A stretch of 64,000 nucleotides of DNA, from NCBI RefSeq assembly GCF_002288925.2, contig NW_022098066.1, forward strand, positions 82,123,973 to 82,187,972, read 5' to 3'. The position numbers and the translations under genes were made by a program. The stretch comes from Delphinapterus leucas. Its lineage: Eukaryota; Chordata; Mammalia; Artiodactyla; Monodontidae. The notes beneath the pieces were generated by a model. It did no database searches and had not been told where the DNA came from. It saw only the letters and a program-made list of their open reading frames with translations. This document shows, piece by piece, positions 11,759-22,125 of this stretch (position 1 is its first letter; the number at the start of each line of letters is the position of its first letter).

Positions 11759-12081
11759 GGGCTTCCCTGGTGGTGCAGTGGTTAAGAATCTGCCTGCCAA
11801 CGCAGGAGACACGGGTTCGAGCCCTGGTCTGGGAAGATCCCACACGCTGCAGAGCAACAAAGTCCGTGCGCCACAACTACTGAGGCTGCGCTCTAGAGCT
11901 CGCGAGCCTCAACTACTGAAGCCCGCACGTCTAGAGCCCGTGCTCCGCAACAAGAGAAGCCACCGCAGTGAGAAGCCCGCGCACCCGCTCGCTGCAACTA
12001 GAGAAAGCCCGCGTGCAGCAACAAAGACCCAACGCAGCCAAAATTAAAAACAAAATAAATTAAAAACAAAACAGAACAAAC
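11759..12081 (+). mobile_element. CHR-2 type SINE in intron 32, next to exon 33
   Basis: The head reads gggcttccctggtggtgcag, followed by the usual tRNA-related core and the tail ending in A-rich DNA (aaaattaaaaacaaaat). A 12-base perfect target duplication, aaaacattttta, lies at 11747-11758 and 12082-12093. The element is antisense to NOTCH2. The left edge is 22 bases from the exon 33 acceptor, so the duplicated 12 bases form much of the polypyrimidine/branch-point zone. Confidence 0.95.
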
Positions 12082-12093
12082 AAAACATTTTTA

Positions 12094-12735
12094 TAAGCAG
12101 ACAGAGCAGAAGGACATGTCCTACTCCTACTATCGGGAAGCATCAGGATTTGTACAAGGAAACCCTGAACTTCTCAGACGGCAGTAGGAAGCCAGTTCTC
12201 TCTGGGGGCCCATAGGAAAAACCCAGGTATTATATTAATTTTCCCCTATTCTAGAAATACTTCAGTACAGGCTGCCTTGCCTCCAGAAGACCTCTAAGTA
12301 AAGGGATCATCTGTCTATGGTACCACATCCCTCACATGGCAGAATCTACCCTGTCACACACTGAAGGCAATAACCTACTGATTTATTACATGCCAGAATG
12401 CATAGTTAGAATATCTCACAACCCTCACCTCCACAATGAGGTTGGCTCTCACATCCTCATATCAAGAGTGGTATGCCTGGGAACGTACACAGGGAAACCT
12501 TCCATAGACCTGCTTTGAGATCTGAGAACCCTCACCAAAAATCCCTTCCCAGCTTCATCTATGGACCTGCCACTGTCTCAGATCTCTGAACTCAATATGG
12601 TAAAAGGAAGAATGAATGACTGAATGAATCTTCAGTGGATTCGGATTTGGGACAGCTCATTAAGGATCGTGCAACAATCTTCCTCAGAGGCTTGCTTTGC
12701 AGGTAGGAATCTGAATCCCTGCTTCTCATCCCTAC
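12094..12735 (-). other. NOTCH2 intron 32, remainder
   Basis: No further repeat or gene recognised. Confidence 0.5.
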
Positions 12736-12883
12736 CGTGGTCGTCCACTGCATTCACATCGGCTTGGCAGTTGATCAACTCTGCCACCATTCCCTCCACA
12801 GCTAGGCGGGCAGCCAGGATCAGGGGTGTCGTGCCATCATTCATCCTGGCATCTAGATCAGTTACTCGGTTGCGGATCAGTAT
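12736..12883 (-). CDS. NOTCH2: NOTCH2 exon 32: ankyrin repeats
   Basis: 148 bases, acceptor gttctag, donor gtaggg, about residues 1928-1976. It encodes [20 protein letters not shown] and [17 protein letters not shown], ending in AVDDHG, the start of the next repeat. The residues look identical to human. The donor (CACG then gtaggg) lacks G at -1 +4A pairing strength in part, so it is of moderate quality. Confidence 0.95.
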
Positions 12884-12949
12884 CTAGAACACGAGAAAGC
12901 ACAGAAAAGAGAGTCACCTGGATACAAAAAATAATGAAGCTAAGATAAG

Positions 12950-13095
12950 AAATAACAGCATCAGAGCTGAGGCTACACTGTAAGTCCCTGGAGTACAGGG
13001 AATGTCCTGTTATCTTTGTGCCCACGGTTCTACCATGGTCAGTCAATAAATATTTGTTGAATGCATGAATGAAGGAGTAAACGGATGAACGAAAA
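12950..13095 (+). repeat. LINE-2 3' end in intron 31
   Basis: The plus strand shows aagtccctggagtacaggga and cagtcaataaatatttgttg followed by aatgcatgaatgaa, the usual end of mammalian L2. The rest of intron 31 (12884-13659) holds nothing else I recognise. Confidence 0.75.
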
Positions 13096-13659
13096 TACAA
13101 GTAGGTGCTCAAGCTTTACAATGGCTATGTAAACTAATGTACTTCTACTTTCTAAAGCAAAAAGAGGGATGTGGGAAAATACCACAACCTCAGTTACGGT
13201 GTATAGGTTAAGATGATACAGCATGCCTCCAACTTCCTCATCAGGGTAGAATAATAGGGCATCAGGTATACATTATGAACTCATGTCAAGAAACCCGCCA
13301 AGGAGCAGCTGGAAGCCCATATGGTCAGATATATCTAGAGGGAGAAGCTGACACGAGTCAGAGGCTTCATAACGGGTATCACTCCCATCTGAGCTTTTCA
13401 TATGGGAGGCATTCTGCCACGCTAAGCAGTGATTAGCAATCAGAAGACTGGTGTTATCTGCTGTTGGCTCTATTGTTTCCTGGCTGTAAATGGTCAAGTC
13501 TGTTTGCCTGCCTCCCTTTTCCTTTCCAGCAAGCAGGACTCTATCATCTGCCTTATTCTCTCAAAGAGTCATCGAACAAATGCAATGGGATGTTAAGTGC
13601 CTTAATAAAGGGAAAATATACTAGATCCATAAGGAGCCAACTCTTTACATGTTCTTTAC

Positions 13660-13961
13660 CTGGAAGACACCTTGGGCATCGGCTGCCACGGCGGCATGGA
13701 GAGGGCAGCGGCCCATGTTGTCCTGGGCATTGGCATCGGCACCTGCATCCAGGAGGCGCTTGGCAGCGTCGGCCCTCGAGTAGCGGGCTGCAAGATGCAG
13801 GGCCATCTCACCAGTCCGGTCTGTCTGGGCTTGGAGGCTGGCACCCTGGTAGACCAAGTCTGTGATGATGTTGGCGGAAGAGTCCTCTGCATCTTCATCT
13901 TCATCACTCATATCTGAGCTGCCTCCTCGGAGAGAAGCCAGCATCAGTGGGGTGCACCCAT
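13660..13961 (-). CDS. NOTCH2: NOTCH2 exon 31: first ankyrin repeats
   Basis: 302 bases, acceptor cctctag, donor gtaaag, about residues 1828-1927. It encodes the first three ankyrin repeats: [14 protein letters not shown], an acidic insert ([11 protein letters not shown]), then [19 protein letters not shown] and [17 protein letters not shown]. This surface forms the RBPJ-Mastermind complex in the nucleus. The acidic insert has Met (SSDMSDED) where I recall Leu in human. It ends in a complete Gln codon. Confidence 0.96.
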
Positions 13962-14558
13962 CTAGAGGAAGGGAAAATTCCAGAAAGTATTCGAGGAGGG
14001 GAAGGACATTAATGTTCAATTAACCCTATTGTTGTTCAATGTGAAGAAAATTATTCTTTTGTGAAAAAACTCTGTGCTTCTTGTGGTAATTGGCAATTGA
14101 CTTTTCCTGGATAACATCCTTTCTGTAAAGAGCAGCTATTCTCTACGTTAAATAAGCTTTCCTGTTCAAGTTCCTAAGTGCTATGTTATTTTAAATTGGA
14201 CAACTTTTAAAAATATCCAGTATTAATAAACCATGTGCACTAAGGTACGAACTAAACAAACTCTCTATCCCTCTGCTTTGGAATATTATTTTTTTGTCCT
14301 ACTAAAATCTATCCCAAATAATCAGTCTGTTTGCTGTCGAGCATGCTGTATGTGAAGCAATGAGAAATCCTTCCCTCTTTTCTCATATAAATTCATAATT
14401 TCTGCAAGCCTGTGTTCCTTAAACATTCATTTCCTCAAGCTGATTTCCAATCTGTGAAGTCAGAAGGGAGCATATCACCAAGTGGGACAAACACAGGGAT
14501 AAGGTGGAAGCCAGGGCAGGCATGCGCAACGAGAAAGGGGAGGCTTGCAGGTGCTGAC
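13962..14558 (-). other. NOTCH2 intron 30
   Basis: 597 bases with no recognisable repeat or gene. Confidence 0.5.
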
Positions 14559-14727
14559 CTGGGCCGCGGACGTTCACATCCAGCACATCCACCTCCTGCT
14601 CTGCCTGCGGAGGAGTGAGAGCCAACGATGGTGTCCTACGGATATCTGCAGCTTCAAGGTGCTGCTGTGTCCACGGCCGTCGGTCGATGGGATCATCTTC
14701 TTCTGAGAGTAAAGCCTCATCTTCAGC
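14559..14727 (-). CDS. NOTCH2: NOTCH2 exon 30: linker before the ankyrin repeats
   Basis: 169 bases, acceptor cctttcag, donor gtcagc, about residues 1771-1826. It encodes the acidic stretch [19 protein letters not shown], then EAADIRR ... [19 protein letters not shown], leading into the first ankyrin repeat. The donor has C at +3, weaker than usual. It ends in the first base of an Asp codon. No difference from human is evident to me. Confidence 0.95.
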
Positions 14728-14829
14728 CTGAAAGGAGAAGACAACTCTCCCTAACAATCTGGCCCACGCCAGGAGCTGCAGACAAGGAGCTAGTCCAGAG
14801 TCTCCCATCACTTCTAATCTCCCACCCAG

Positions 14830-15360
14830 TATTCTCTGTCCTCCTATCGAATCTTCCAGATGATTATCCACATTGGCTTCCCACTGCTCTCATGATGTGG
14901 TTCCTGTTTACCTCTCCTGCATCATCTGTACCACTCCCCTAACCTCCCCAATCCCATACTCTAGGCTTCAGCCTTACTACGTCACCTATATATTACCTAC
15001 CTAACATGCCATCTACAGATCCCCAAAGCACCATTTTCCTGCTTCTGGGCTTTTGCCTATGTTGTTCCTTCAGCCTGCCATGGTCTCTCCCAATTCTTTG
15101 TCTGACTAACTCCTGTCTACCCTTCAAGTAGAAAGTAGACTCTAATTCCTCTTGTTGGTCCTACAGAGCACCCTCTGCTCACTCTTCTTAACTGAGCACG
15201 TGTTAAGTATTTACATGGCACTACATGGCACTTTCTACTTCTACCTGAAAGGTTCCTCACAACAGGGAACAAGCCTTGCTCAAGGTTGTCTCCTTGTACC
15301 CTGTATTTAACCCAGTGCCCAGCACAGAGCAAGCCTTCAGGAAGTATTTATTGAATATTA
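14830..15360 (+). repeat. LINE-2 fragment in intron 29
   Basis: Typical L2 3' phrasing: ctgcttctgggcttttgcct, ctgccatggtctctcc, cagtgcccagcacagagcaa, and the end aagtatttattgaatatt. Moderately diverged, as expected of an element older than placental mammals. Confidence 0.8.
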
Positions 15361-15389
15361 TTATTATAATTTTAAAACCAGCTGCCCTT

Positions 15390-15620
15390 TATGAAGTATT
15401 TAGTATGTGACAGAAAATAGGGAAGGCAATTTACACGTATTGCTGTATTTAATCCACACAACAACTCACAGAGGAAAGAATTATTATTATTTTCCCTATC
15501 TTACGGATTAAGGTAATTAAACACAAAGAGGTTAAGTAATGTGCCAGAGTTTTGGACTTGAATCCAGTTCTGACTATAGCTAAAGCAATGTTCTTAACCA
15601 TCATGGTATACTTCATGCCT
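15390..15620 (+). repeat. MIR SINE in intron 29
   Basis: Core of the family seen: acaacaactcacagaggaaa, ttttccctatcttacgg, aagaggttaagtaatgtgcc, ttggacttgaatccagt. It is diverged. The rest of intron 29 (to 16202) has nothing recognised. Confidence 0.85.
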
Positions 15621-16202
15621 GTACTCCCCAAGCATTTATCTCCTCAAGCTGATTTAGGCTATCCTTGGATACATGCGTATCCCAGCCATGTATATCTATG
15701 GGTGAATGGTCTCCTTTTTCATGTCAGACTCAGCCCAATGTTTACCTCTTACTTCTATACGGCTTTAGTTTCCAGGGCTCAAGCTTTGAAGCCTCCGACC
15801 TCAATGGTCATTGGCTCTCTTCCACTGATTAGATCCACCTTCCCTTCCAGAAGGAGAAGTACCCAGAGAGGATAAGGGAGAGATCTAGCCATGAAGGAAA
15901 TTGCTATTTACACACAGTAGTCCTTATTCAAGTACCATCAGCATGACACTTGAGGAAGGAAGCATGTTTGTTTTATTATTTTTAAAGAGTTCTTTTTGAA
16001 AAACTTACACAGGTAACCCAAGGCCATCAGTGGCCTAAAGATTTCTGCTTTTTCAGACAACCTAGGATAGCCTCTGCCTGGGCAACATGTAAAGAATATC
16101 ACCCTTTTCTCCCATTCATGACACTCTAGATACCGAAGGACAGAAATATGAAATGTGAGCAGCTAATGGATAACAATGGTGGTTCTACCATGGCTAGCTT
16201 AC

Positions 16203-16299
16203 CTTGGCTTTCTTTGGCTGGGGCCCTTCATCGTCGACCCAATGTTCACTTGTTCCAGAACCAATTAGGTTAGCCTCTGAGACTTGCACTGAGAGATTT
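16203..16299 (-). CDS. NOTCH2: NOTCH2 exon 29: RAM-ankyrin linker
   Basis: 97 bases, acceptor cacatcag, donor gtaagc, about residues 1739-1770. It encodes the linker [20 protein letters not shown] followed by acidic then basic residues ([11 protein letters not shown]). It is too short to show up as a long open frame. It is placed by phase (exon 28 ends in AA of Lys) and by the conserved NOTCH2 linker. Exon 30 continues in phase with AEDE. Confidence 0.95.
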
Positions 16300-16745
16300 C
16301 TGATGTGACGGAATTATGAAGGTGTAAAATAAGGGCAGATGTTATATCATAAACGAACATAGGAGTTTTCAATACTTTTTCTACCATCACACACCCTCAT
16401 GGCTATAGTCAGACTTTCAGGGCCTTTGGCCCAGGAAAAATGGGCAATATTACCTCCCATTGCCTGAGGAAATATCCTTTCCCTTCCCACTAATCAAGAG
16501 CTGACAACAAAAGTGTGCCTGCCTCATCACAGAAGCTGAGGACCACTGTGATTGTATGTACAGAACTGAAGCATCCAGACACTTATTTTATAGTGACTCA
16601 GTAGGCATCGAGAATCATGGTCAAGCGTAATAACACAGCATGGCCAGAGCTCAGAATATAAAATCATGATTCAACAAGATCTGATTTTCCTCTTATCCAT
16701 GCTCATTATTACTGTGAAGGGTAGCTTGTTGGCAGACTCCCTTAC
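16300..16745 (-). other. NOTCH2 intron 28
   Basis: 446 bases, no feature recognised. Confidence 0.5.
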
Positions 16746-16956
16746 TTCAGCCCCACAGCATCCTGTCCCACTGGCTCACGACGTTTGTGATTGCTGGAGT
16801 CACGGCGAAGGGTGAAGCCTTCAGGCAGCCAGAGGGAGCCATGCTTACGCTTTCGTTTTGCCATGATCACTCCCAGCAGGATAATAAACAAGACAATAAC
16901 AACAGCAACAGCAAGTAGATAGATAAGCTGGGTGCGTTTTGGGGTCAGGGATTCAC
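16746..16956 (-). CDS. NOTCH2: NOTCH2 exon 28: transmembrane helix, S3 site, start of RAM
   Basis: 211 bases, acceptor ctttcag, donor gtaagg, about residues 1669-1737. It encodes the single transmembrane segment (from [10 protein letters not shown] to about IIM at 1678-1698), followed by the stop-transfer cluster KRKRK. The gamma-secretase (S3) site is Gly-Val in LLGVIMAKR, about 1696/1697. The RAM motif that binds RBPJ appears as SLWLPEGF. Small changes from human (KRTQLI for ERTQLL, IV for II) are conservative. Confidence 0.96.
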
Positions 16957-17158
16957 CTGAAAGTGCAGAGAGACAGGGAAAAGTGATGAATAAAACATCC
17001 ACCTCTCAGTATTCCCCCTACATTCCTTCAGAGAACAACTCTGATCTCACCAGCCCTGAGAGATAGAGAGCCGCACATTGTAAACCATGCCTTGTTCTTT
17101 CTGCCCGCAAGTGACACCTTTCTCCCCATACTTTCCCCTTAATTCCAGTGCTACTCAC

Positions 17159-17301
17159 TGACAACAGACACAAGAGGGTACGACAGGGTCCCCTGGATGG
17201 CGTGAGACGCCAGAAGAGCTGCTGCCGCATCCGTATTCTTGAAGCACTGGTCTGAGTCTTGGACACACTGGCGGTTGTCAATTTCCAGGAATACCTGAGA
17301 G
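17159..17301 (-). CDS. NOTCH2: NOTCH2 exon 27: heterodimerisation domain C part and S2 region
   Basis: 143 bases, acceptor ttcccacag, donor gtgagt, about residues 1621-1667. It encodes the C-terminal heterodimerisation subdomain (FLEIDNRQC ... [17 protein letters not shown]) and ends in PLVSVV, the site of ADAM (S2) cleavage. The upper edge was chosen at the first of two AGs. A second AG lies 7 bases further in, just before GTATTC, but using it would break the frame (exon 26 ends in GG and needs C TCT CAG GTA). With this edge, phase and length agree with the family. Confidence 0.95.
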
Positions 17302-18148
17302 CTGTGGGAAGCCGAGGGGAAAGAGGTAGAAGGGAAATGGGGAGAAAACGGAAGGGTGTCAGTCCAGGAATCTGAGTTGGAGAGGCTGACATGAGCCTTC
17401 TTCCTCACCCTCAGCCTCAGGCTCTCCACCTCTGGATGCTGCCTCCAGAAAGATCTCGGAAATTAAGATGCTGTCCATCTAGATCCTAAACATTAATTCT
17501 CACTTGGGAGATGTCTCGCTATCCTTGGTCTGGCTGAGTCTAAGCGTTCCGACTTAGGCAACATAAGACAAAGTGAGAAAATGGGGTGAAGCTGTCTTTG
17601 GTGGGCTTCTCCTACCCTTCCAACGTACTCAAAGGTACATAGAGCCGCTCTAAAAATACACCCCTGCCCCTTGTTTTTGTTCCTTACTCTCCTTTGTCTC
17701 TGCATCTGTACTTCAGCTAGCTATTGAATTGAACACTGTGAGATATACTAACAATGTGGTGTGTGAATGACAGAACATCTGCAGAACATCACCACTGTCA
17801 AAGAGACATAAATGAAGGGCCTTGAAAAGAAGGCCAGGATTAATACAAAGAGGAGTCATTACTAGAGGGATTTAAGGTAACTCTGGCAAACGGTTAGAGA
17901 TTCTAGCACTTGAGGAGGCCATCCTGACATCCTGCCCCCCACTTGCTCCAGCCCACTTTTCAGGATCCCCAAATCAAGGCAAACCTTTAGCACTAACGGT
18001 AAATACTGGGATCACGGGCTTGTGTTACTCGGTTTGGCTGTTCTTTTTCTGACCTTTCATTTTTATAGGTGCAGTTATGACTTCTGTGTATCAAAGTGCT
18101 CAGCTTGATAAAATTAAGCTTTAAGAAGTTCAGAAATTAAAAACTTAC
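17302..18148 (-). other. NOTCH2 intron 26
   Basis: 847 bases, no feature recognised. Confidence 0.5.
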
Positions 18149-18496
18149 CCAGCCACTTCCCGTTCTTGATCGCCTGGAAGGGACCTGCGCGTCAATCTCT
18201 GCTTCTTCATGGCAGCTGACTTTTCACCATAATAGGGGTAGACCATGAGGTCCCCCTGGGCATCCCGTTTGATGCGTAGGTTGGTGTGGAGCAGGGTGCC
18301 CAGTGCACGCAAGAAGCTGCGAGCATCCTGGAGCAGCTGTTCAGGCGGCATCAGCACCACAATTACCAGGGTGCCCTCTGCCAGGTTTTCTGGCCGGCCA
18401 GCAGCACAGTCCAGGCCATCCCAGCCACACTCCTCACTGTTGCACCCCTGGTCACAATGGTTGTCTTCGAAGTGGTCTGCACAGTATTTGTCGTAT
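18149..18496 (-). CDS. NOTCH2: NOTCH2 exon 26: LNR-C, heterodimerisation domain and S1 site
   Basis: 348 bases, acceptor ccctacctag, donor gtaagt, about residues 1505-1619. It encodes LNR-C ([14 protein letters not shown] ... WDGLDC) and most of the N-terminal heterodimerisation subdomain ([20 protein letters not shown]). Near the end is the basic furin (S1) site, QRLTRRSLP, about residues 1603-1611. Cleavage there makes the two-chain receptor. LNR-C reads CDQGC where human has CNQGC, which restores the LNR consensus. The exon ends with GG of a Gly codon. Confidence 0.96.
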
Positions 18497-19852
18497 CTAG
18501 GTAGGGAGAGTCAGAGGAGGAAGAGAACAAGGCAGGGGTCTCAGACCAGACCGGAGCTCTATTTGATTTCCCCTTGGAACTAATGTGGATTTTCCTACCC
18601 ATTTTCTGGGGCTCAGATTAGATCCCGAATGTCCCATGAAGCCTTCTGTGACTCTCCTATCCCTGTCTTCTTAGAGTACATATAGTCTACACCCCTTAGT
18701 GTCAGTGAGTGCTCTCTGAATGAGAGACAAAACCGTACTCGCTACGCTCGCGGGCCCCCAGGCAGCTCACAGTCTTGTTAAATCAGGTGTGCAAACAAAT
18801 CTGGAACAAAAATCTACTTGGTTCATGCTTCCTTTGTTTTTTTGTTTATCCATTGCCTCTAGGCTTTCAGAAGTAAAACATGACTCTAGAGAGTGCTTCC
18901 AGAAACTGGATAGTAGCCCTGTACCATCAAGAGACGCTGTACAGCGGACCATGTTGATATAACCCAATTCTTTTCTAATCAAGATTGAATCCCAGCTCTG
19001 GAAGGTATAGATGGGGAGCAGTGTGTCCCACACAGGATACCAGATCTAATTTGTACAGTATCTTTCAAACACTGGGAAAAGGAAATTGAATCCCAAAGCC
19101 CGGTGATGCAAAAATCATTTTATTTCCACTCTCCTCTCCTCCCCCACTCCCATCCCTTGATGGTTCCACCACCTAGTACAACTTGTGCCACTCTAGCTCA
19201 GGTCAGGAGTAGCTGTTTGTGCTTTGGCAAGTTCTTGAACCTTCTAGGTCTCAGTTCCCTCACCTGTGAAAGGCCATTAACAATACCTATGCCTCACAAG
19301 GTTGGTGAAAATTAATCAGAGTTAAACTAAATGGGATGACTAAATGGAAAGCCATTAGGTAACCCACAAAGCCCCCTATAACTGCAACAATGAAGACCTG
19401 GAGGGTTAAGTTGCCTAAGCTAGCTTATGCTTCCTGATAAACCTGACGGGGAAACCCTGTCTTAGGGAAAGGAATGGGGCAAATAGAGAGAGGTACAGAC
19501 CTTTCCATCCATCCTGCAGGCAGGTTATGTGAGAGGCTGCCTGAGAGTGGGTAACAACACTTCCAAAAGTTATTTCCCCCAGGAGGTTGTGAGAGCAGCA
19601 GGCGAGGAAGCAGAGACAGGCAGAGAGAGGGCGGTTGTGCAGTGAGCATTCCTGCCCCTCTGTCAGCAAGGGAGAGCACAGGGCAGCGTGCGCTGGGACA
19701 AGGCTGACACCAGGAAGGAGAGGGCCCCAGGGCACCAGTCCGAAAAGCAGAGGCAGCTTGGGCTGAAGCACTGGAGTGGTTAGGAGCAACAACGAGAAAC
19801 CGAGGTATGTTAGTGACAGTGTCCCTCAGTTCTGGGGACCCTGGATGCTTAC
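18497..19852 (-). other. NOTCH2 intron 25
   Basis: 1,356 bases. A diverged MIR lies near 19195-19370; the rest, including a long stretch upstream of exon 26, holds nothing I recognise. Confidence 0.6.
19195..19370 (+). repeat. MIR SINE in intron 25
   Basis: Seen: ggcaagttcttgaaccttct, ctcagttccctcacctgtga, acaatacctatgcctcacaa. A clear MIR middle and 3' section. Confidence 0.75.
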
Positions 19853-20358
19853 TTGCACGTCTTGCTATTCCTCTGGCATTCAAAGTTGTCAAACAGGCAC
19901 TCAGCCGTGTTGCACAGCTCATCACACTGGTTGTTGATGTAATCCCAGCAGGGGAGCGGGGAGGAGCAGTTGGCCCAGGGGTTCTCCATGGTGAGGGAAC
20001 AGTCACCCCCATCCCACTGGCAGGCATGGCTGTTGCAGGCCTCATCGCAGACGCCATCCCGAGCTTTGTCGGCACAATACTGGCTCAGACAGGTGGCAGG
20101 AGGGGTGCTGGTGGGAGCTGTGTAGAATTCACAGTGGCTGCCCCAGAACGGCGGGGAACACTTGCAAGAGTAATAAGGAGGCTGGCGCTGAGGGTAGCAG
20201 CTGCCCCCGTGCTGGCAGGGGCTACTGGCACAGCCTGAGTCGCAGTCCTGGGGGTTGGGGCAGAAGCAGCGGGGTCCTGAGGCTGTGTGCACACACTGCT
20301 CCCCTCTCCTACACTTCACCTGTCCACAGCTGCTCTGGCATCTCGCCCCAGAGAATCC
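19853..20358 (-). CDS. NOTCH2: NOTCH2 exon 25: EGF 35-36 and LNR modules A and B
   Basis: 506 bases, acceptor ttccacag, donor gtaagc, about residues 1336-1503. It encodes EGF 35 ([14 protein letters not shown]), EGF 36 ([12 protein letters not shown]) and the first two Lin12/Notch repeats: LNR-A with [17 protein letters not shown] and LNR-B with [17 protein letters not shown]. The LNR modules each bind calcium and cap the cleavage site of the resting receptor. In EGF 36, FWGSHCEF replaces the human FSGSRCEL. The exon ends with two bases of a Lys codon. Confidence 0.96.
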
Positions 20359-21311
20359 CTGTGGAAATCAGTGAACAAATGAGAATGGCAGGCTGACTCT
20401 TGAGGGCATGCCCCATTTTCCCTCCCAGTCCCCTCTCTGCCACACCTCTAGGGAAGTAAAGACTAGACCCTTGGCTAAGATCCCTCCGTGTAGCCTCCTG
20501 GACCAAGTTCTAGGAAGAGACCTCTTCAAGTCAACCTATAGGTTAGGGCTGGCGGTTCCATAGGATGAACATAGAATTTTCTCACTCTAAGAGCTCAGTT
20601 CTAGAAATGAAGTCAACAGTTCATGGTAGGATAAGAGTCAGGTGACACCGTATCTATTAGCACCTTTCCTAAGCATCATTAGATCACTCATACAGTGACT
20701 TGATAGGGGAAAAACCTCACTTCAGAGTATTAGGTGTCTGAAAACCTTTCCTATGCCATTTCGTTCCTGGCCTTCTCGCTCAGTCCAGGCCAAGGTTACT
20801 GGACAGGTTTCCTTCGGTATCTCTCCACACATAGTGATCTGTGTTAGAGAGGTGTTAGCCTCTGGCAGTAGCAAAAGTGTTTGCACAGCAAATGGCTAAC
20901 GTTAGGCTTCCTTCTAGTTGAAGAAGCAGCCTGCTCTCAAACAGTCCCTGCCAAGGAATGTGAGCAGGGTGGTATTTCCAACTAACTCTCTCCCCATCTG
21001 GGCAGTAAGACTACCCTCCAGCACAAGACCCAGAAGCCAGAGACACCAGCCCTGATTTCAAGGGAACATTCCATTGCCCTTGGTGCTTCTGAAGATTGAC
21101 AGTCACAGGTCAGGGAGCTCACTGTTTCTGGAAGTATTTTAACAGTTCTAAATGGAAAACTGAAGCACTTTCTCCTAAAGAGGCTAAAATTAAGAAACGT
21201 CCCCACCAAGATAGTTCCCCACAGAGCTCGGAAACACCAGGTTTAATCTCAGCTTCGTCACAGACTGTGTGGAAGAGAGCATCCTCCTTCAATAGGCAAC
21301 ACGGCACTCAC
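20359..21311 (-). other. NOTCH2 intron 24
   Basis: 953 bases, no repeat recognised. Confidence 0.5.
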
Positions 21312-21424
21312 CGGGGGACAACGACAAATGAAACCATCAGGCATGTTGCTGGCCACAGCACAAGTCCCTCCGTTCAGGCAAGGCATCTGGGGACACACAT
21401 CGACGAACGTTTCACAGTGACGAC
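21312..21424 (-). CDS. NOTCH2: NOTCH2 exon 24: EGF repeat 34
   Basis: 113 bases, acceptor ctctgag, donor gtgagt, about residues 1299-1335. It encodes EGF 34, a non-calcium repeat beginning [11 protein letters not shown] with the O-fucose consensus CLNGGTC. It ends in complete Pro codons (CRCPP), so exon 25 starts on a whole codon. This exon is hard to see without the splice logic because an in-frame start is absent. Confidence 0.95.
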
Positions 21425-21894
21425 CTCAGAGTAGAAAATGAAAGGGTGTTTTAAAAGGCAGAAGTAGTAGCTGCAAGTTACAGAGCAGAGCACTCCTGGG
21501 ATGTGGGCCAGTCAAAGGATTAGAGAAGGAGGGAGAGGTATGAGAATTAAGTTCTAATCCTAAGGGGACAAAAGAGGATGAGGAAGGCACTCATTGGATC
21601 TCAACACGCGTGGCCCATCACCGACTCAGGGCAGTTCCCTCATCTGTTTTATCTACAGTAATAAGCACAAATGGCACACATACGTGCCTGAATCGACTCA
21701 CAAAACAAGACTCACAAAACAAGATTTTTTTTTTAAAAAAATGACTAATCCCTCCAAAAACAAAAAGGAAAATGACATCTAAGCTTTTTTTGAAGGCACT
21801 TTAGCTTTCATGAGTCAAAAGAAACATTTAGCAAAAGTGTTCACTGCATTTTAACACCGTCTATTTCATAAGAGAGGCTACACCAGACCAATAC

Positions 21895-22125
21895 ATCTAA
21901 ATGGTGATTAACATATACACACTACTATATATAAAATAGATAACTAATAAGGACCCTACTGTATAGCACAGGACACTCTCTACTCAATACTCTGTAATGA
22001 CCTATATGGGAAAAGAATCTAAAAAGGAGTGTATATATGTATATGTATAACTGATTCACTTTGCTGTACAGCAGAAAGTAACACAACATTGTAAATCAAC
22101 TATACTACGAAAAAAATTAAAAGAA
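21895..22125 (+). mobile_element. LINE-1 3' end in intron 23
   Basis: Matches the 3' UTR of the large L1 near 44770-44980: aactaataaggaccctactg, tcaatactctgtaatgacct, gattcactttgctgtacagc, followed by an A-rich end. 5'-truncated. Confidence 0.85.

Noticed and set aside
11759..12081. A possible tRNA gene (A-box and B-box-like sequence)
   Set aside because: The tRNA-like head belongs to a SINE, lacks a foldable anticodon arm and recurs at several places with target duplications.
17159..17294. Exon 27 starting at the second AG (before GTATTC)
   Set aside because: It would make the exon 136 bases and break phase with exon 26. The AG seven bases upstream keeps the frame and the expected Gly-Ser-Gln-Val.
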